NCBI RefSeq assembly: GCF_014633365.1
Contig: NC_068347.1
Coordinates: 26,452,493-26,516,492, forward strand
From: Diospyros lotus
Lineage: Eukaryota; Streptophyta; Magnoliopsida; Ericales; Ebenaceae
DNA length: 64,000 nt
Direction: 5' to 3'
Part shown: positions 36,801-49,108 of the stretch, one piece after another
Position numbering within the stretch: the first letter of the stretch is position 1
How the letters are laid out: each line of letters opens with the position of its first letter
Notes under the pieces: model-generated
What the model saw: the letters and a program-made list of their open reading frames with translations, nothing else
What the model was told of the DNA's origin: nothing
The model's database searches: none
Program-made: the position numbers and the translations under genes

Positions 36801-39800
36801 TCAGTCTATTTGCCTGTCCACTTTTTATCAATTGTCTTGAATGGGGATTTACTTTATTTTTGTCAATGTGTTTGGTCATAAGTGAGAGAGTAACAGATTT
36901 TTATCTTCATTAAAGTTCCCATGCAACATTCCTTGTGCCATTAGGTGAAGCAGTAGGAATCTGCTGGAGCATTTCCTTCATGTGGAGCATGAATTTCTGA
37001 TTGTACTATGACATTCCTTAATTTTCCTTTTTTTTTGGTTTCTAAAACTAGTATGAAGGCCTCTACCTTCTTTGTTTTCATCATAATTTCTAATCTGCTT
37101 GTCATTCCTCTCTATCATGTGTATTTCTTAGTTCTAGAGAGTATGGATTTGCATATAGCTTTACTAGTTTACTGCTTCTGTTTACTTTGGTGGCATTTGA
37201 CATGTAAAATTTGTTCTTTTTTTTGGGGGTTCCCTTTGATTCAGGTTTCAATGCGGCAGTGGCTGGTTGTTTCTTTGCTATTGAAACTGTTTTAAGGCCT
37301 CTCCGTGCTGAAAACTCTCCTCCATTTACAACTGCCATGATAATATTAGCATCTGTTATTTCGTCTACAGTATCAAATGCTATTCTTGGGAAGGAAGATT
37401 ATTTCACTGTCCCCACGTACGATTTGAAATCTGCCGCTGGTATTTTATCTAATTCTTGTTCAATTACCATAAATTGAGAAAATCTTGGGTTGTATCTGTT
37501 CAGTACTCTGTTGAGTGTACAATAGTTGCTCCGGCCAGATATCACAACACTTGGTTAATGGTTATGCCATTCATCCAAAAAAATCTTAGTTTTGACTTGC
37601 TTATGTGATTTTTAGTCGATTTTCATTTATGAAGAGGGCATTCATTCCCCACCATGCCCTTAAGACTGCTAAAAAATTTCATTGAGTGAGAGGATGAAGC
37701 AGATTGGTTTGCTTAGTTGTACAGCCATTAGTTCAGTGTAACGCTTATCCTGTCCAATCCTGCCTGCAATGAATATTAGATTATTTAGACTTAGGATGTT
37801 CATACCTTAGCATTACATACTTCCCATAAGTAGGAACAATCTCCAGATGAGCCATGTGTGTATCCAATAATTGAAACAGATAATCCCAGGAAGGGGGGTG
37901 GACAGTCCAGTTTCTGTAATTGGCTAATGGGGGTCAAAATTGAAACATGAAACCTTATTGTCTTAGACACAACAAACTTAAAAAACGCATCCATTTTGTT
38001 GATCAAAGGCCTAACTTTGCCTGATACTTGAAATTTAGAGAATCATGAACTGATGATCATTGGTGGTCGAGTTTGGATCAAGATAAGAAATAGTTGAGTA
38101 GGAGAGTCTTTGTCTATGGTCTATTATAATCATTGGCATTGATGGCAATCATGGGCAGTGGTGAAGAGGAAGCTGGAATGTATCACCTCTAGAGGAGGAG
38201 GAGGAAAGTTGGGAAACAAATTGATGTTGCGTCTCTTAATGATGACATTTTTGCAGAAAGCGAGTGGGACCTTTTTTTGGAGGGGGGATCAGTAGGCAAA
38301 TATTTCCTTCTGCTTGGAGTAAAGTAATCTGGAACACATAATAGACTTTTCTTACTACTCATCCTAGGTTAGTTTCTCTTCAATATCCAGTGCATATTAT
38401 TTGCTCATGAAATGTAGTTGTTTTAACTGTGTGGTGCTAATAACAGGTGAAAGTAATCATTAAAAGCTTAATAATTTTAATTAATGCATTTGACATTATA
38501 AAACACTCTATTTTTCTTTTCCTTTCTCTTTTTTTATTTAAGATCAAATACATAACACCCCCCCCCCCCCCAAAAAACAAAAATCTTGTCATTTAAAATA
38601 GAAAAAATATAGATCCCTGCCATTTTTGTCTTGCATTTTATTCTCAAAGTTTTTGGGTCAACACGTTTGTGCCTTCTATCCATGTTGGATGTCACGTCCA
38701 TACTTCTTATTAGCTTATGGATTGTATCATTGCCGGGGTGACATCTTGTTCCTTGATTTCTGTTAAGGGTTCTCTGGTTGTGCTTGATTTGATAGGTACA
38801 GTGATGATCTAGAGGAGCTTAATTATTCCTTCACACTATTTTGTTCCTAAGTTGTTAAGCAAAAGCTAAGGAAATCAGATAATCTAATTAGTTGGTCTGG
38901 TTGGGAAATAAAAATAAAATGATGGCCGTCTCCTGGTAGATCCCATTTCTTGTTGGATATGCATGGAAAAAGCAATATCACAAGTAGTTTCCATCTCCTT
39001 TACTCTTCCCTTGCAACTATGTAATGGAGCAACCTTTTTGCACTATAAATACTGATTGATTATATCTAAATAATTATGTGAGTAACTTACGTTTTATGGA
39101 TTTATGATGATATACTCTCTTGACTATGTTGATGTTTCTTTGCAGAACTACCTCTATACCTGATACTAGGTATGCTATGTGGGGTAGTGAGTGTAGTATT
39201 CAATCGCTTGGTTACTTGGTTCGACAAGGCATTTGAGTATATCAAAGAAAAATTTGGTGTTCCTGCAGTTGTTTGCCCTGCTTTGGGGGGTTTAGGAGCA
39301 GGGCTAATAGCTCTTAGGTATCCTGGAATACTCTACTGGGGTTTCACTAATGTTGATGAAATCCTTCGTACTGGTAAGAGTGTTTCAGCACCTGGAATTT
39401 GGCTGCTAGCTCAATTAGCAATTGCTAAAGTAGTTGCAACGGCTTTGTGCAAGGGGTCTGGGCTTGTAGGTGGAGTGTATGCACCTAGTTTGATGATTGG
39501 TGCTGCTGTTGGTGCTGTATTTGGTGGTTCAGCAGCTGAACTAGTCAATTCAGCTATTCCAGGAAACACTGCTATTGCCCAGCCACAAGCATATGCACTG
39601 GTAAGTTTTCAGCGTGTTTCTATTTAAATAGGTTACTGTTAGCTGTACAAGTAATAGTTGATCATTATTGATGCATGTCCATACTTCTGAATCACACTTC
39701 AGGTTGGAATGGCTGCTACATTAGCTTCGGTTTGCTCAGTACCCTTAACATCAGTTCTACTTATGTTTGAGTTGACAAAAGATTACATGATATTGCTTCC

Positions 39801-42800
39801 TCTCCTGGTAATTATTCTGCCATCTTTGCTTGATAATTATTGTACATGTTGATGTTTTCTGTGTGTGTGAAAATCTTTAGGGATGATCCCTTTTTCACAG
39901 CAACATTTAGTAGATCTACTTACCCAAAAAAGAAAGGAGCAATATGTTTATCAAAAGATGAAGGAAAGAGCAATATATAATTGTGTTTAGTCCAAGTGAG
40001 CAGGTCGTTGTTCTGATGTTAAGACCTTCATTGATTCCTTTCTAGCTGATGGCTGCAAATTTTCTTATCATGAAAAAAAAAAAAAAATTATGGTTCAGTT
40101 TGGCCAATCATCTTTTCTAGAACACAGCTACTGGCACATGAACTATTTGTTATTCTGAATCTCCAGAAAAGCTGTCTATTTCTTTTTGTGCTTGGAATTT
40201 AATATGATATTTAAAAGTTGATGGAAAATAAATTATTAGCTGCTGAAGCTGTTTTCATGCGACATAGCCTGATGTTCTTCTAGAGAAAAAAAAATAGATC
40301 TGCAGTAGCAAGAAAAAAAAAAGTGAAAAAATAAGAACAACAAAGAGGAGAAAAGAGATACAAAAAAAATGAGGGAGGTGATATGAAATAAGATGGATTA
40401 AAAGAAATATTAGAGAAGAAGATAGACAGATAGAGGAGAGGAAGGTTTCTAGATGATGAAGAATGGAGGGAGGAGGGAATCTTTTGCAATATTGGTTTGT
40501 CTTCAGTTCATTGTTCTGCAGCAATACAACTTTATATGGATTTTTGAAGAATACTAAAAACATCTTCAAACATCTTTTTTGTTTTTTATTTTTGTGAATA
40601 GAAATATCTTGGAACATTTAATTGGACATTCTGCCCATTTGTCAACAAATTGAGTCAGTTATTCTATTTACTGGAGGTTTGTACCTCTAAAGAGCATGAA
40701 GAAAGCAAGCAGCAGTATTAATCAGAAATGCACTTGAAATGTGACCAATAACTGCATGAGTTGGGAAATCATGACATTAGTTGTCCCTGACATTTATATT
40801 ATATGAATTCCCATTCCTTAAAGAAAAGCTGTCACTGAGCACACAAGAATATTTAATGAAGTAGGTTCTTTATCACATATCTATAATCCTATGTTCAGCA
40901 GCCGCAAACTATGAGTGTAAAGAAGCTTATGCATATTGTTTGATTGAACTTTCATCTAATGGTAGGCCCATGAATCAGTAGGAACACTTGTTTTGCTATC
41001 AAACTAATTTAGTCTCACCATAAGGTTATTTAGATGAACATGGTTTGTTATTGTTTGGGAATAAGAGGAGACATGAGATGCAGAGAGAAGGAGAAGAGAG
41101 GGGAAGGCACAGGATATAGGAATGGGCAAAGAGATAAGAGGTAGAAAGGAGATGAAAAATAAGGGATGGGAGAGGAAATTGCAGGCGATGATTAGAGAAA
41201 GAAAAAGAAGAGGAGAGTGAGGGGGAAGTGCTTGCATGTTTCCTAACAATGTTTTTGTTTTTCAGGCCTGCCCTGTATTTTTGAAATCGGCTGTAGAAAT
41301 TCGCAACTATCTTGAAGCATCCTAATTGCCCTTGTGGCAATGAATAAAAAAATCCCCTGTTTTTGTTAACTGCTATTGCTCCTGTACCAACATTGTTATG
41401 CTAAGGATTGCAAACAACCACACACCAAGTTGCAAATAATACTTGGGATGTTCAAGTGGACATAAGGAGGTTTTGTAAAATCAGCAAATAAAACACAACC
41501 TCTCAACTTGATTTGATTCTTATATGTTTCAATTTTTGCAAGCAGGGAGCTGTTGGTCTAGCAATATGGGTGCCTTCTGTTACAAAACCGTCCAAGGAGA
41601 TGGAAGCATCTGACACAAGGAGCTTGACTAGAGATTATTCTCCTATCTCACACTCTGAAGACAAACACAATGGTATTTGGAGACGAGCGGGTGATAGGAA
41701 TGAACTGGAACTCTCTGTCCTAGGAAATGGTGAAAATCATGAAGCATTTGATGAAGATTCTATTTTGGAAGATCTGAAGGTCATTTTTTCACTTTTACTT
41801 GTATTTTATTTTTCTGTTTGGGACTGGTTTAGGATATCAGCCAATATTTTCCTCAATGTTTTTTATATGAACATTTTATTTGTTCTGGATTAGCTATACT
41901 GTTATTTAGTAGTTTTATATACAGCTGATGCCTGCCACTATAATTGCTATGATCAGGTTTCTCAGGCCATGTCGAAGAACTACGTGGCAGTTTCACCCAG
42001 TCTAACCTTGAAAGGGGCCATAAAGTCTATGCATGACAACCAACAGCATTGTGTTCTAGTGGTTGATGTTGAAGATTTTCTAGAAGGAATTTTAACATAT
42101 GGTGACATTAAACGATTTCTGTCAAGTCAGTCTGGTGAGGGTTCGGAGGGTGATCTGCCTCTTCAGGATGTACGTAATGCCAATTGATATGATGTCATAA
42201 CTCTAGTACAGTGGCACACTTGGTGAATTTTTTATGCTGCAAAGCTCTAATAGTGCTCTTTATCATGATTGTTAATCTTTTCAAAGTATCTTTACTTTAT
42301 CCATGTTCTCCTCTTCTATTATATTAATTAAACTTGAATTCTACCCAGTTAAACACCTGCCTTGTTTCATCTATATGCACTCGAGGCATAAGCTATCGGG
42401 GCCAAGAGCGTGGACTGTTGACTTGTTATCCAGATACTGATTTGGCAATTGCAAAGAAGCTAATGGAGGCCAAGGGGGTAAAGCAATTGCCTGTGGTCAA
42501 ACGTGGTGGAGATTTTCAAAGAGAAAGAAAACGCAGAATTGTTGCCATTCTCTATTATGATTCAATCTGGAGCTGTCTGAGGTTAGTGTTGCTTCTGATT
42601 AATGGTTATATGCTTGTTTATTTGTCTCCTTTTCTTTTCTTGGTGTCTGGGTATATTTGTTGGCTTTCAAAATAAAAACAAACGAGTATTTTGGATGCAC
42701 TGACTTCACTGTGTTGAATCCATGTTATCTTTCTTAAGAAGAAGCAAATGGTTAGCAATGTCAGAATTTAACAGTTTTCATGTTAAAACAGCTGAATCAA

Positions 42801-43465
42801 CTCCTTATACTTGACAGTTGATGGGTTTTATCTGGATTGTTTTATCTACTACAAAACAGAACCAGTGTTTTTCAGTTGAGTTTTGAAGTTACATTTGCAC
42901 CATCATTTTGGGGTGTGTTTTTATACAAGTGCAATTGTGTAAACAAATAAAAAATGAACAGACTGACTTATACCTGTTAGATTTTATTTCACATCCAAAC
43001 AAAAATGGAGAACAATATTGGTGCTGGATAAATTTTTGCATCCAGCCAATCTAGCAGTTTATAGATAAGAAAAGTTTGGTGGTGCCTTCAATAGATGGAT
43101 CAGTAAGCTAGTTTTGTATGTGTTATCATGCCTCTGGCTAAGTTCAAGGGAATGATTTTACATGTGATGATAAAGACCTTTGTTATCAATCCTGTTAGCG
43201 AACACTCAAATCAACGAAGACAAATATTAAAAAGTTGCACAGGGCGCCCCCCCCCCCCCAACAACAGAAGGTTTCATTTATTGACCATTCCCATGTTTGT
43301 GTGTTCCAATTACAGTTTTATGCCCGCCCTTAAATCATTTTGAAGCCACTGCTCTGTCTCTTGCTGATTTCTCGGCTTGCATGCAGAGAGGAAATCAATC
43401 ACTGGAAATCAGTCTATCATCAGAGAAAAGACGACAGCCTTGAGGCAATCACAAATGGCCACTAA
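28603..43465 (+). CDS. CLC-f: CLC-f type chloride channel/transporter (747 aa, nine coding exons)
   Basis: Exons: 28603-28929, 31339-31741, 37245-37439, 39146-39600, 39703-39807, 41546-41779, 41957-42169, 42349-42581, 43387-43465. All joins are GT-AG and keep phase. The 747-aa product ends EAITNGH. The N-terminus is hydrophilic with a GSGSGSGG stretch. The membrane region starts near residue 86 (PEWALLLIGCLLG). The anion-path motif GPEGP (gating Glu204) is in exon 2, FNAAVAGCFFAIETVL in exon 3, GGVYAPSLMIGAAVG in exon 4, and ELTKDY with the central Tyr488 in exon 5. Two CBS domains follow, about 577-635 and 650-722. Sequence and exon content match my memory of Arabidopsis CLC-f, a Golgi-associated member, and not CLC-a/b/c/d/g. 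Thr258 occupies the position of the internal proton glutamate (E203 in the E. coli protein). Introns 1 and 2 are long (2.4 and 5.5 kb) and carry retroelement debris. Confidence 0.93.
29248..29480. repeat. 127-bp tandem duplication in CLC-f intron 1
   Basis: A unit beginning GTTTATGGCTTACTGTGGGG at 29248 recurs at 29375. The two are essentially identical to about 29478. The first unit also has an internal 18-bp direct repeat, CATCACATCTGGTCTCGC. Near-identity suggests a recent duplication. Confidence 0.85.
30718..31047. mobile_element. Solo LTR, 330 bp, in CLC-f intron 1
   Basis: It starts TGTCACGACCCTAGG and ends GGTTCATGACA, so the ends are TGTCA...TGACA inverted. It is flanked by a perfect 5-bp duplication, CAAAG, at 30713-30717 and 31048-31052. 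The inside holds a (GA)n run at about 30852-30878 and a CTTATTTATAGG promoter-like box. TG...CA ends plus a 5-bp duplication without internal genes define a solo LTR. A very short non-autonomous retroelement is the alternative. Confidence 0.8.
31742..34476. other. CLC-f intron 2, first part
   Basis: No exon-like sequence. It has a 23-base G run at 33304-33326 and small hairpin-like sequences (TGGAATTTGAAATTCCA near 32087). Confidence 0.6.
33304..33326. repeat. 23-base G homopolymer in CLC-f intron 2
   Basis: Uninterrupted G tract on the plus strand. Comparable tracts occur at 55082-55104 (G), 62828-62848 (C), 62694-62708 (C), 38558-38571 (C) and 43247-43259 (C). Confidence 0.9.
34482..36632. 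mobile_element. Large solo LTR, 2151 bp, in CLC-f intron 2
   Basis: It starts TGTTGAGTTCTAACC and ends CTACACTCAACA, so TGTTGAG...CTCAACA are inverted ends. It is flanked by the perfect 5-bp duplication AAACC at 34477-34481 and 36633-36637. The near-start phrase GAGGGGGGGGTGAATTG and the internal GTGATTCGGCC...CTACATCCACTACC segment (about 34922-34955) are common in large plant LTRs. No gag-pol is present, so this is a solo LTR left by recombination. A five-copy 22-bp tandem repeat lies inside at 35841-35937. Lineage is not assignable by eye; Ty3/gypsy is likely from the length. Confidence 0.85.
35841..35937. repeat. 22-bp tandem repeat inside the large solo LTR
   Basis: Five units starting TAATGAAGATATCAATTAG at 35841, 35863, 35885, 35907 and 35929, with small changes (GAAG, GAGG, GAGT) across units. 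Confidence 0.85.
37440..39145. other. CLC-f intron 3
   Basis: Non-coding. A 14-base C run lies at 38558-38571. No further exon fits, because the flanking exons join directly in phase (DLKSAA / ELPLYL). Confidence 0.75.
39808..41545. other. CLC-f intron 5
   Basis: Non-coding. It is purine-rich at about 40290-40450 and 41060-41240, with a poly-A run at 40073-40087. The open frames on the minus strand here are Ser/Leu/Phe-rich products of this bias. Confidence 0.7.
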
Positions 43466-44676
43466 CGTGACATGGAAGTGGCGCTCTAAACTTTTTAAAA
43501 TTTGATTTGCTGCCACGCTGAAACCAAAATTGAAGTCAAAGACGGTGACCAATTTTGCGGCAGCCACAGTTAGTGGCAGAGTACATACCGTTTTCATATA
43601 TTTTGAGGGTTATAGCGACCGGTTATCTTGACATCTAAAATTCCTTCTCCTAACTGCATCATGCCATATTTGTACATGGAGTCTACCCCCAATTCAGTAG
43701 TTAATAGAGATTGTTTTGGGAAAAGACCTGAAATATGTTAAAAGAGTGGTCAAATTATGTCAATACTCCCATAGGCAAAAATGATGGCGGAATGTGCAAG
43801 AACTATGAGTTATTCCTCTAATATCTATGGCTATGACTGCATTTCTTTTCTTTTAACTTCTTGGCTTGGCAATGGGATTGTTGGCTTGGCTTACGAAATT
43901 GAAAGATTTGTGGTTCTGTATGATGGATGAATCTAATTGTACGTTTCCATGTATTTCCCTTGCTAGTCAAAGTACAAGATTATAGTGTCTTATTCAGTTA
44001 TTTGTGAGGAGGGTTTAAATCTCTTTAGATGCAAGATTTTTGTACTTTTACCTAAAAAACGTGATTTATTGAGCTATTACATTTGCATCTGAGTGTACAT
44101 TCGTTTTCATCCTTAAAAAAAAGAGTACATTGCTGCAAGCTGTGGGTTCCTTTTACCTTTATCATTGACCTTCCTATTATTTCGTCGTGGAGAGATGGGC
44201 ACAGCTTCTCCTGTGTATTGGATGTTGGAAGACTCTTGCCCTTTCTGTTTGGGACCGGAATTATTTAATGGAAAGCAGAAAAAGAGACTGAAACATGTGT
44301 ACATGTAATTTTATTTTTCCATGCATAAATTAGTATATTTGTTTTCCTTTCCTTGGGGAAATCCGATTTCCAAACATAGCATTCTTCAAATATGTTGGGT
44401 CCATCTGAGATGGCTAGGTTAGGTTAGGTTAGGTTGATATTTTTTTTTTTTTTTTTTTTGTTTCAGTGATATTTTCGTCTCTAAAATCTTAATTCAAATT
44501 CTCTTTGTATCAAAATGGAGGGTGGAGAGCTTTAAAAGATGACTTGTCAAAAATGAAGCCCAAAAAATTCATCACCAATGAAACAACACTCAACTCAAAG
44601 TAGTTAGTATAGATAATCTTCCTGCATTGCTTCCTTTAAAAGAGAAAACAAAAACTAGAGTCCAAAATGAAAAATT
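43466..44676. other. Convergent intergenic region between CLC-f and the WRKY gene
   Basis: About 1.2 kb shared 3' flank of two convergent genes. It has an (AGGTT)n run at about 44416-44435 followed by a poly-T run at about 44441-44459. No gene is seen. Confidence 0.7.
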
Positions 44677-47600
44677 TTACATCTGAGGTCCGAGGGGAAG
44701 GCTACTCATGAACTGACTATAAAGAGATGAGCCACTGGGAATGCTCAAGGGAGGCTCTGAAAGAGGCTCCACCTTTGGCTCTCCTTTGGGCACCATGAAA
44801 CCCATTTCGTTGGCATGTCTTTGCTGCCCTAAGTAGGGATGAACGGGCAGCACAGGCAGCTTGCCTTGGCCCGGGCCAAACCCGCCTATCGTCAGATTGG
44901 CTAGGCCGGGTTGGTTCATTCCAAAGCCGAAGCCATGAGGAAGCCCCAGGTGCTGCCTTCCCTGTAAGCTAAATGTGCTTAATGCAGGAGGCCTACCATA
45001 CCTAGCCATGTTGCTATGGCCTTGAGATGGCTCCGGCCTATGAAGATGCGTTTGCGCAGCAGCAGCAGCAGCACTGCCACCGGCTTGGGCAGGTCCATTG
45101 CCAGTGTTGCCGCCCGAGTTGATGTGGCTGCTGTTACGAGCAGCAGGAACGTCGTGGTTGTGCTTGCCCTCGTAAGTGGTGATCACCGACTTCAGGTCAT
45201 GCGAAGCCCTCTCCACGTGCTTCCTCACCGTGCAGCCTGCACTTGTGCACTTGTAGTAACTCCTGTACCAAATTACCAAATGAGCAAAAATGCTTGTCTC
45301 TAGTTTCAGCAATGGAAAGCATTTTTTATGGTTTTGGACATTAATTTTTGTGAGATGCGATGATGAATGTGGATGCTGAGAGTACCTCGGATTTGGATTT
45401 CCTTTCACGACTTTCTGTCCATATTTGCGCCAACGATACCCATCGTCGAGGATGTCCACCTCACTGGTTGTTTGGACCACAACTCTAGGTTCCCTAATGG
45501 CTCTTGTAGCTCCACTCATATCTGTTGCATATGCTTCGATTTTTCTGTGAACACACAACGATGGAAGAAATTCTGTTGAATAACAGAACCCCATAATGTT
45601 ATAGAGAAAAACGCAATTTTATAACAAAAAGAGCTAATCACCTTCTCTTTGAGTCGGATTCATCTCCTTCTCCATCATAACCTAATGATATGCTGCCATG
45701 CGTCTCCTGATCACCTTCATCTTCTTCATTAGAAAAAGTAGAAGAGGCATCCACAGGATCACCTGATTCGAAGTGAATGCCATTCTGACCCTGCAAAGAG
45801 TTAGGTCCATTGCAGTTTTCAGCACCCGTAGATGCCGATGATGTCACATCAAGACCATCATGCCTCCAGTCAGGGGCTCCAGCAGCGGTTCCCTTTTGCA
45901 TGCTTGTCCATGTTGGATCACCATCGGGACCTATCTGTGCACCCGTTTGATCAGTGATGTCAAGTTGAATGTCAGTTGGCACATTTGTAGATCCAATGGC
46001 TGACCTGCGATTAGGTGGAGGTTTGGGGTGATTGTGTGCCCCTTTGTATATGATTTCAGTAATGTGGCCCTCATGAGATCGTTCAACCTTCTTCTTGACT
46101 GGGCAATTTGGATGAGTACATTTGTAATAACTTCGTGGATACTCACTGCCTTTTACTTGTTTTTGTCCATATTTTCTCCAATTGTATCCATCTTCGGATG
46201 GGCCACCACCAACCATGATATCTCCACCTCCTCTTTGATCTGCTTCGTCATCATGCTGCTCATCAGGTGGTGGTGAATGTTCTTCATTGCCACCAACAGG
46301 ATCAGCAGACCTTGGTTCAAACATCATGGAGTTTCTGGCTGCATCATTTTCATATGATGGTCTAGAAAAGTCATCGGGTAGATGGAGTGTGGCTCCATTT
46401 TGAGACTGCACATTCACAGGTTGGGCACTTCGAGATTGAGAAGAATTCTCTGGCTGAAAGGAAACCTCAATACTGGGAAAGGTTTGCTGAGAAACAGTTG
46501 GAGGCATCTGTATGCATAAAGGCAAATTGTACTGGGAGGAAATCAACATGGAGAATGCTATATTACTTTCTCACTTAGATTCATTTTCCTTACTCTTGTC
46601 ATGCTTATCTTCTTAATTTCTCAATTATGACTATGGATGTTTCATGCCTTTTATGAATACGTGTGAGTGTGAGCTTGAGCAAGAGAGAGAGTTCTAAGGT
46701 GACTAATTTTTTCCTATTTCAGCTTGAGATGTAGCACATATCTGGAGCATACTTACTTTGCTTGCAGAACCCATAAAAGGAGAGGAACCCGATTCTACAA
46801 CAGGCTTGAATGCAAAGGATGAGGTATTGATATCTTCAAAGAAATTTTTACTTTTATCAGGGGCCTCCATGTTCAAAGTAGAGCTTCTTCCGTTAGCACT
46901 TGTGGTGAGCGGGAACTTCCCTGTAGTTGGTGATGGCTGTGCCTGCAATTTTAACAGGCAAGGGAGTTAAAGACTTCAACAAGTATGAAAATCAGTTTCA
47001 TTCACTGGCATCATGACATATCATGTGTCATCTAGTAAAGGTCCATAATTATCTGATTGGTATCAAAAGCAGAATTAATCATATCTAGAAATTCAGGCTT
47101 CACTATAGGAAAACATCAGGGCAGCATATCTATGAAGCACTATAAAGTTTCAGGCTTTCAGCAATCATAAATAGCAAGCTTGGATGACCTAGCAAATAAG
47201 TATAGATTGTGCTTGGTCAACTCATCAAAATCACATGTTTACATAGCATTGCTAATGGTCTCAGAAGGTTCAATTCATCATCCAAAATTGACCTCTGAAT
47301 AGGTTAGGGCCATCATCACTACGACTGCTAAATCTAGGGAAGTTTCCCTCAATTTGTCAGTTTTCAGTTGTTACCTCTGATGTTGGCTTTATGTAGTATA
47401 ACTACTTTTGCAAGGAAGACAGACTTGTACTGAATAAATATGTGAGGCACAATGAAGCAATTCATTTCCAACAGACGAACAATTCTGCGCTGAATATGCA
47501 GTAATTTTGAACAGCTATATGTTTTACTATTGACGATCAGCCTCTTACATTGGTTGTGCTTCTCCAGCTTCAATTTATAATTTAGATTTTCTTTTTCTTT

Positions 47601-49108
47601 TTACTACAACATTTATACTCAAGTATAACCCAAGGTAAGTTTGGCAAGTCCGTCTGATTTATGTTGAAAAATTGCCAATTCAATTATGCTATTTGAATTC
47701 TAGGGAAGAAAAAGAGATGGGAAAAGGAAAACAAAGCCCAGAGAAAAGATAAAAACTAGATAAATGAACATGGGAGGCAGAGCATATAGCACCTATACTA
47801 AAAAGATACTTTCCTTTCTCATCAAAGGCGTTGTTGCCCATCTTGTAATAATTGCAAAATGGAGAAACTCCTCTCAGAATGAATCTGAAAGAATGTTAGT
47901 ATGGCATATGTTTCATTTGGAATTTGGCAATTAGTTTTTCCATGGTTTTACTTTTATCCCACTAGTTGTATCTCCATGTTGTACAGGTAGGTTTCACAAT
48001 GCTAATTATGTGATGGAACACAACTATATCAATTATCTTCATTCATTGCTATCTCATGAAACATTTCCATATGAAGATGGTGTTGAAATTTTATCTCATA
48101 ATCCTTGCTAGATGACTGTTAGGAAGGACATACAACTTAAAATTTTACCACATTGTTTTTTTGCATGATTTGTATCATCAATGTGACTTTTAGAAGTCAA
48201 TTGATATTATAAATGTTGTAACACCAATTCTAACTTGGTTAGGAGAAAGTGTAGTTGATGATGATGATGAGTCAAGACGAAGGACATATACATAAGGATG
48301 CATAAAATTGACTGAGTGCTTTCAAAGACCTCAGGGTATATATTTTGTTCTTCCATGTTCATCAATTAATTGCATTTTTTCCCTAATATGATAAACCCCT
48401 CAAATAGATCTGTAGTTAACCAGCAAACGGCTTTAAGCCCACGGGTGACCCTAATACGGTAGTACCAGATAAGTGATAATAACATAACATCCACAACAAG
48501 AAGATTTCATCTATCAAATGGATAATCACATGCTCAATCCATTAAGTAACCTGCTGCTAAGGCAGAAGTTGATGTTGGCTTTGGAAGCCAATGCAAGAAC
48601 CTTTTTTTGATAGAGGGAATCAAATAAATTGGAATCTAAAGCTCACCAGTGAATTTGAGAGGAAAACTGGAGATTCTAGCAGGGTTGTTGGACTCAGTCC
48701 AGGTGGAATTGTCAGGTAAGGAGACCGAACATCTGGGTTTGCTGAAAGGTCAGCTGGCCTAATGCCTTCCGTATTCAACCTTGGAGCATTAAACCCAGCC
48801 CTAGCTGCCATCCTTTCCACAAGGCTGCCACGCGAGCTCATTTTTTCCTCAGAAAACGCATTTGATTTCTTCAATTGATCACCAGCTCCTTCAACTACCA
48901 GCCCATCTTTCTCATGACTCTTCCTTGATATGATCTGCTCCTCACACTCAGAAAAGAGCGCCCTGGTTTTATTTCCCACAGGAGGTTCTAGAATTGACCT
49001 TGAGCCGATATCATCACCCAACACTGCTGAAAAAAAAGCTCTTGGGCTTGGACTAGGAGTCATCCAATCTCCGGCAGTAGCAACATGGTCGTCAAACCTC
49101 CCACCCAT
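44677..49108 (-). CDS. WRKY2: Group I WRKY transcription factor, WRKY2-like (752 aa, five exons)
   Basis: Exons: 49108-48647, 46942-46757, 46507-45642, 45544-45386, 45262-44677. All joins are GT-AG and in phase. The protein starts [16 protein letters not shown] and ends SSLPLGPQM. It has two WRKY domains, each with an intact WRKYGQK core and a C2H2 zinc site. The N-terminal one has WRKYGQK at 326-332, C346, C351, H374 and H376. The C-terminal one has WRKYGQK at 543-549, C563, C568, H592 and H594. The intron after NPNPR in the second domain is the conserved R-type position. The SP-rich motif [18 protein letters not shown] near 135-152 is the MAP-kinase target cluster typical of group I. Start and overall plan match AtWRKY2 (and its paralogue WRKY34), a nuclear W-box-binding regulator linked to pollen development and to abscisic-acid responses in seeds. 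Orthology is by memory, not alignment. Confidence 0.92.
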
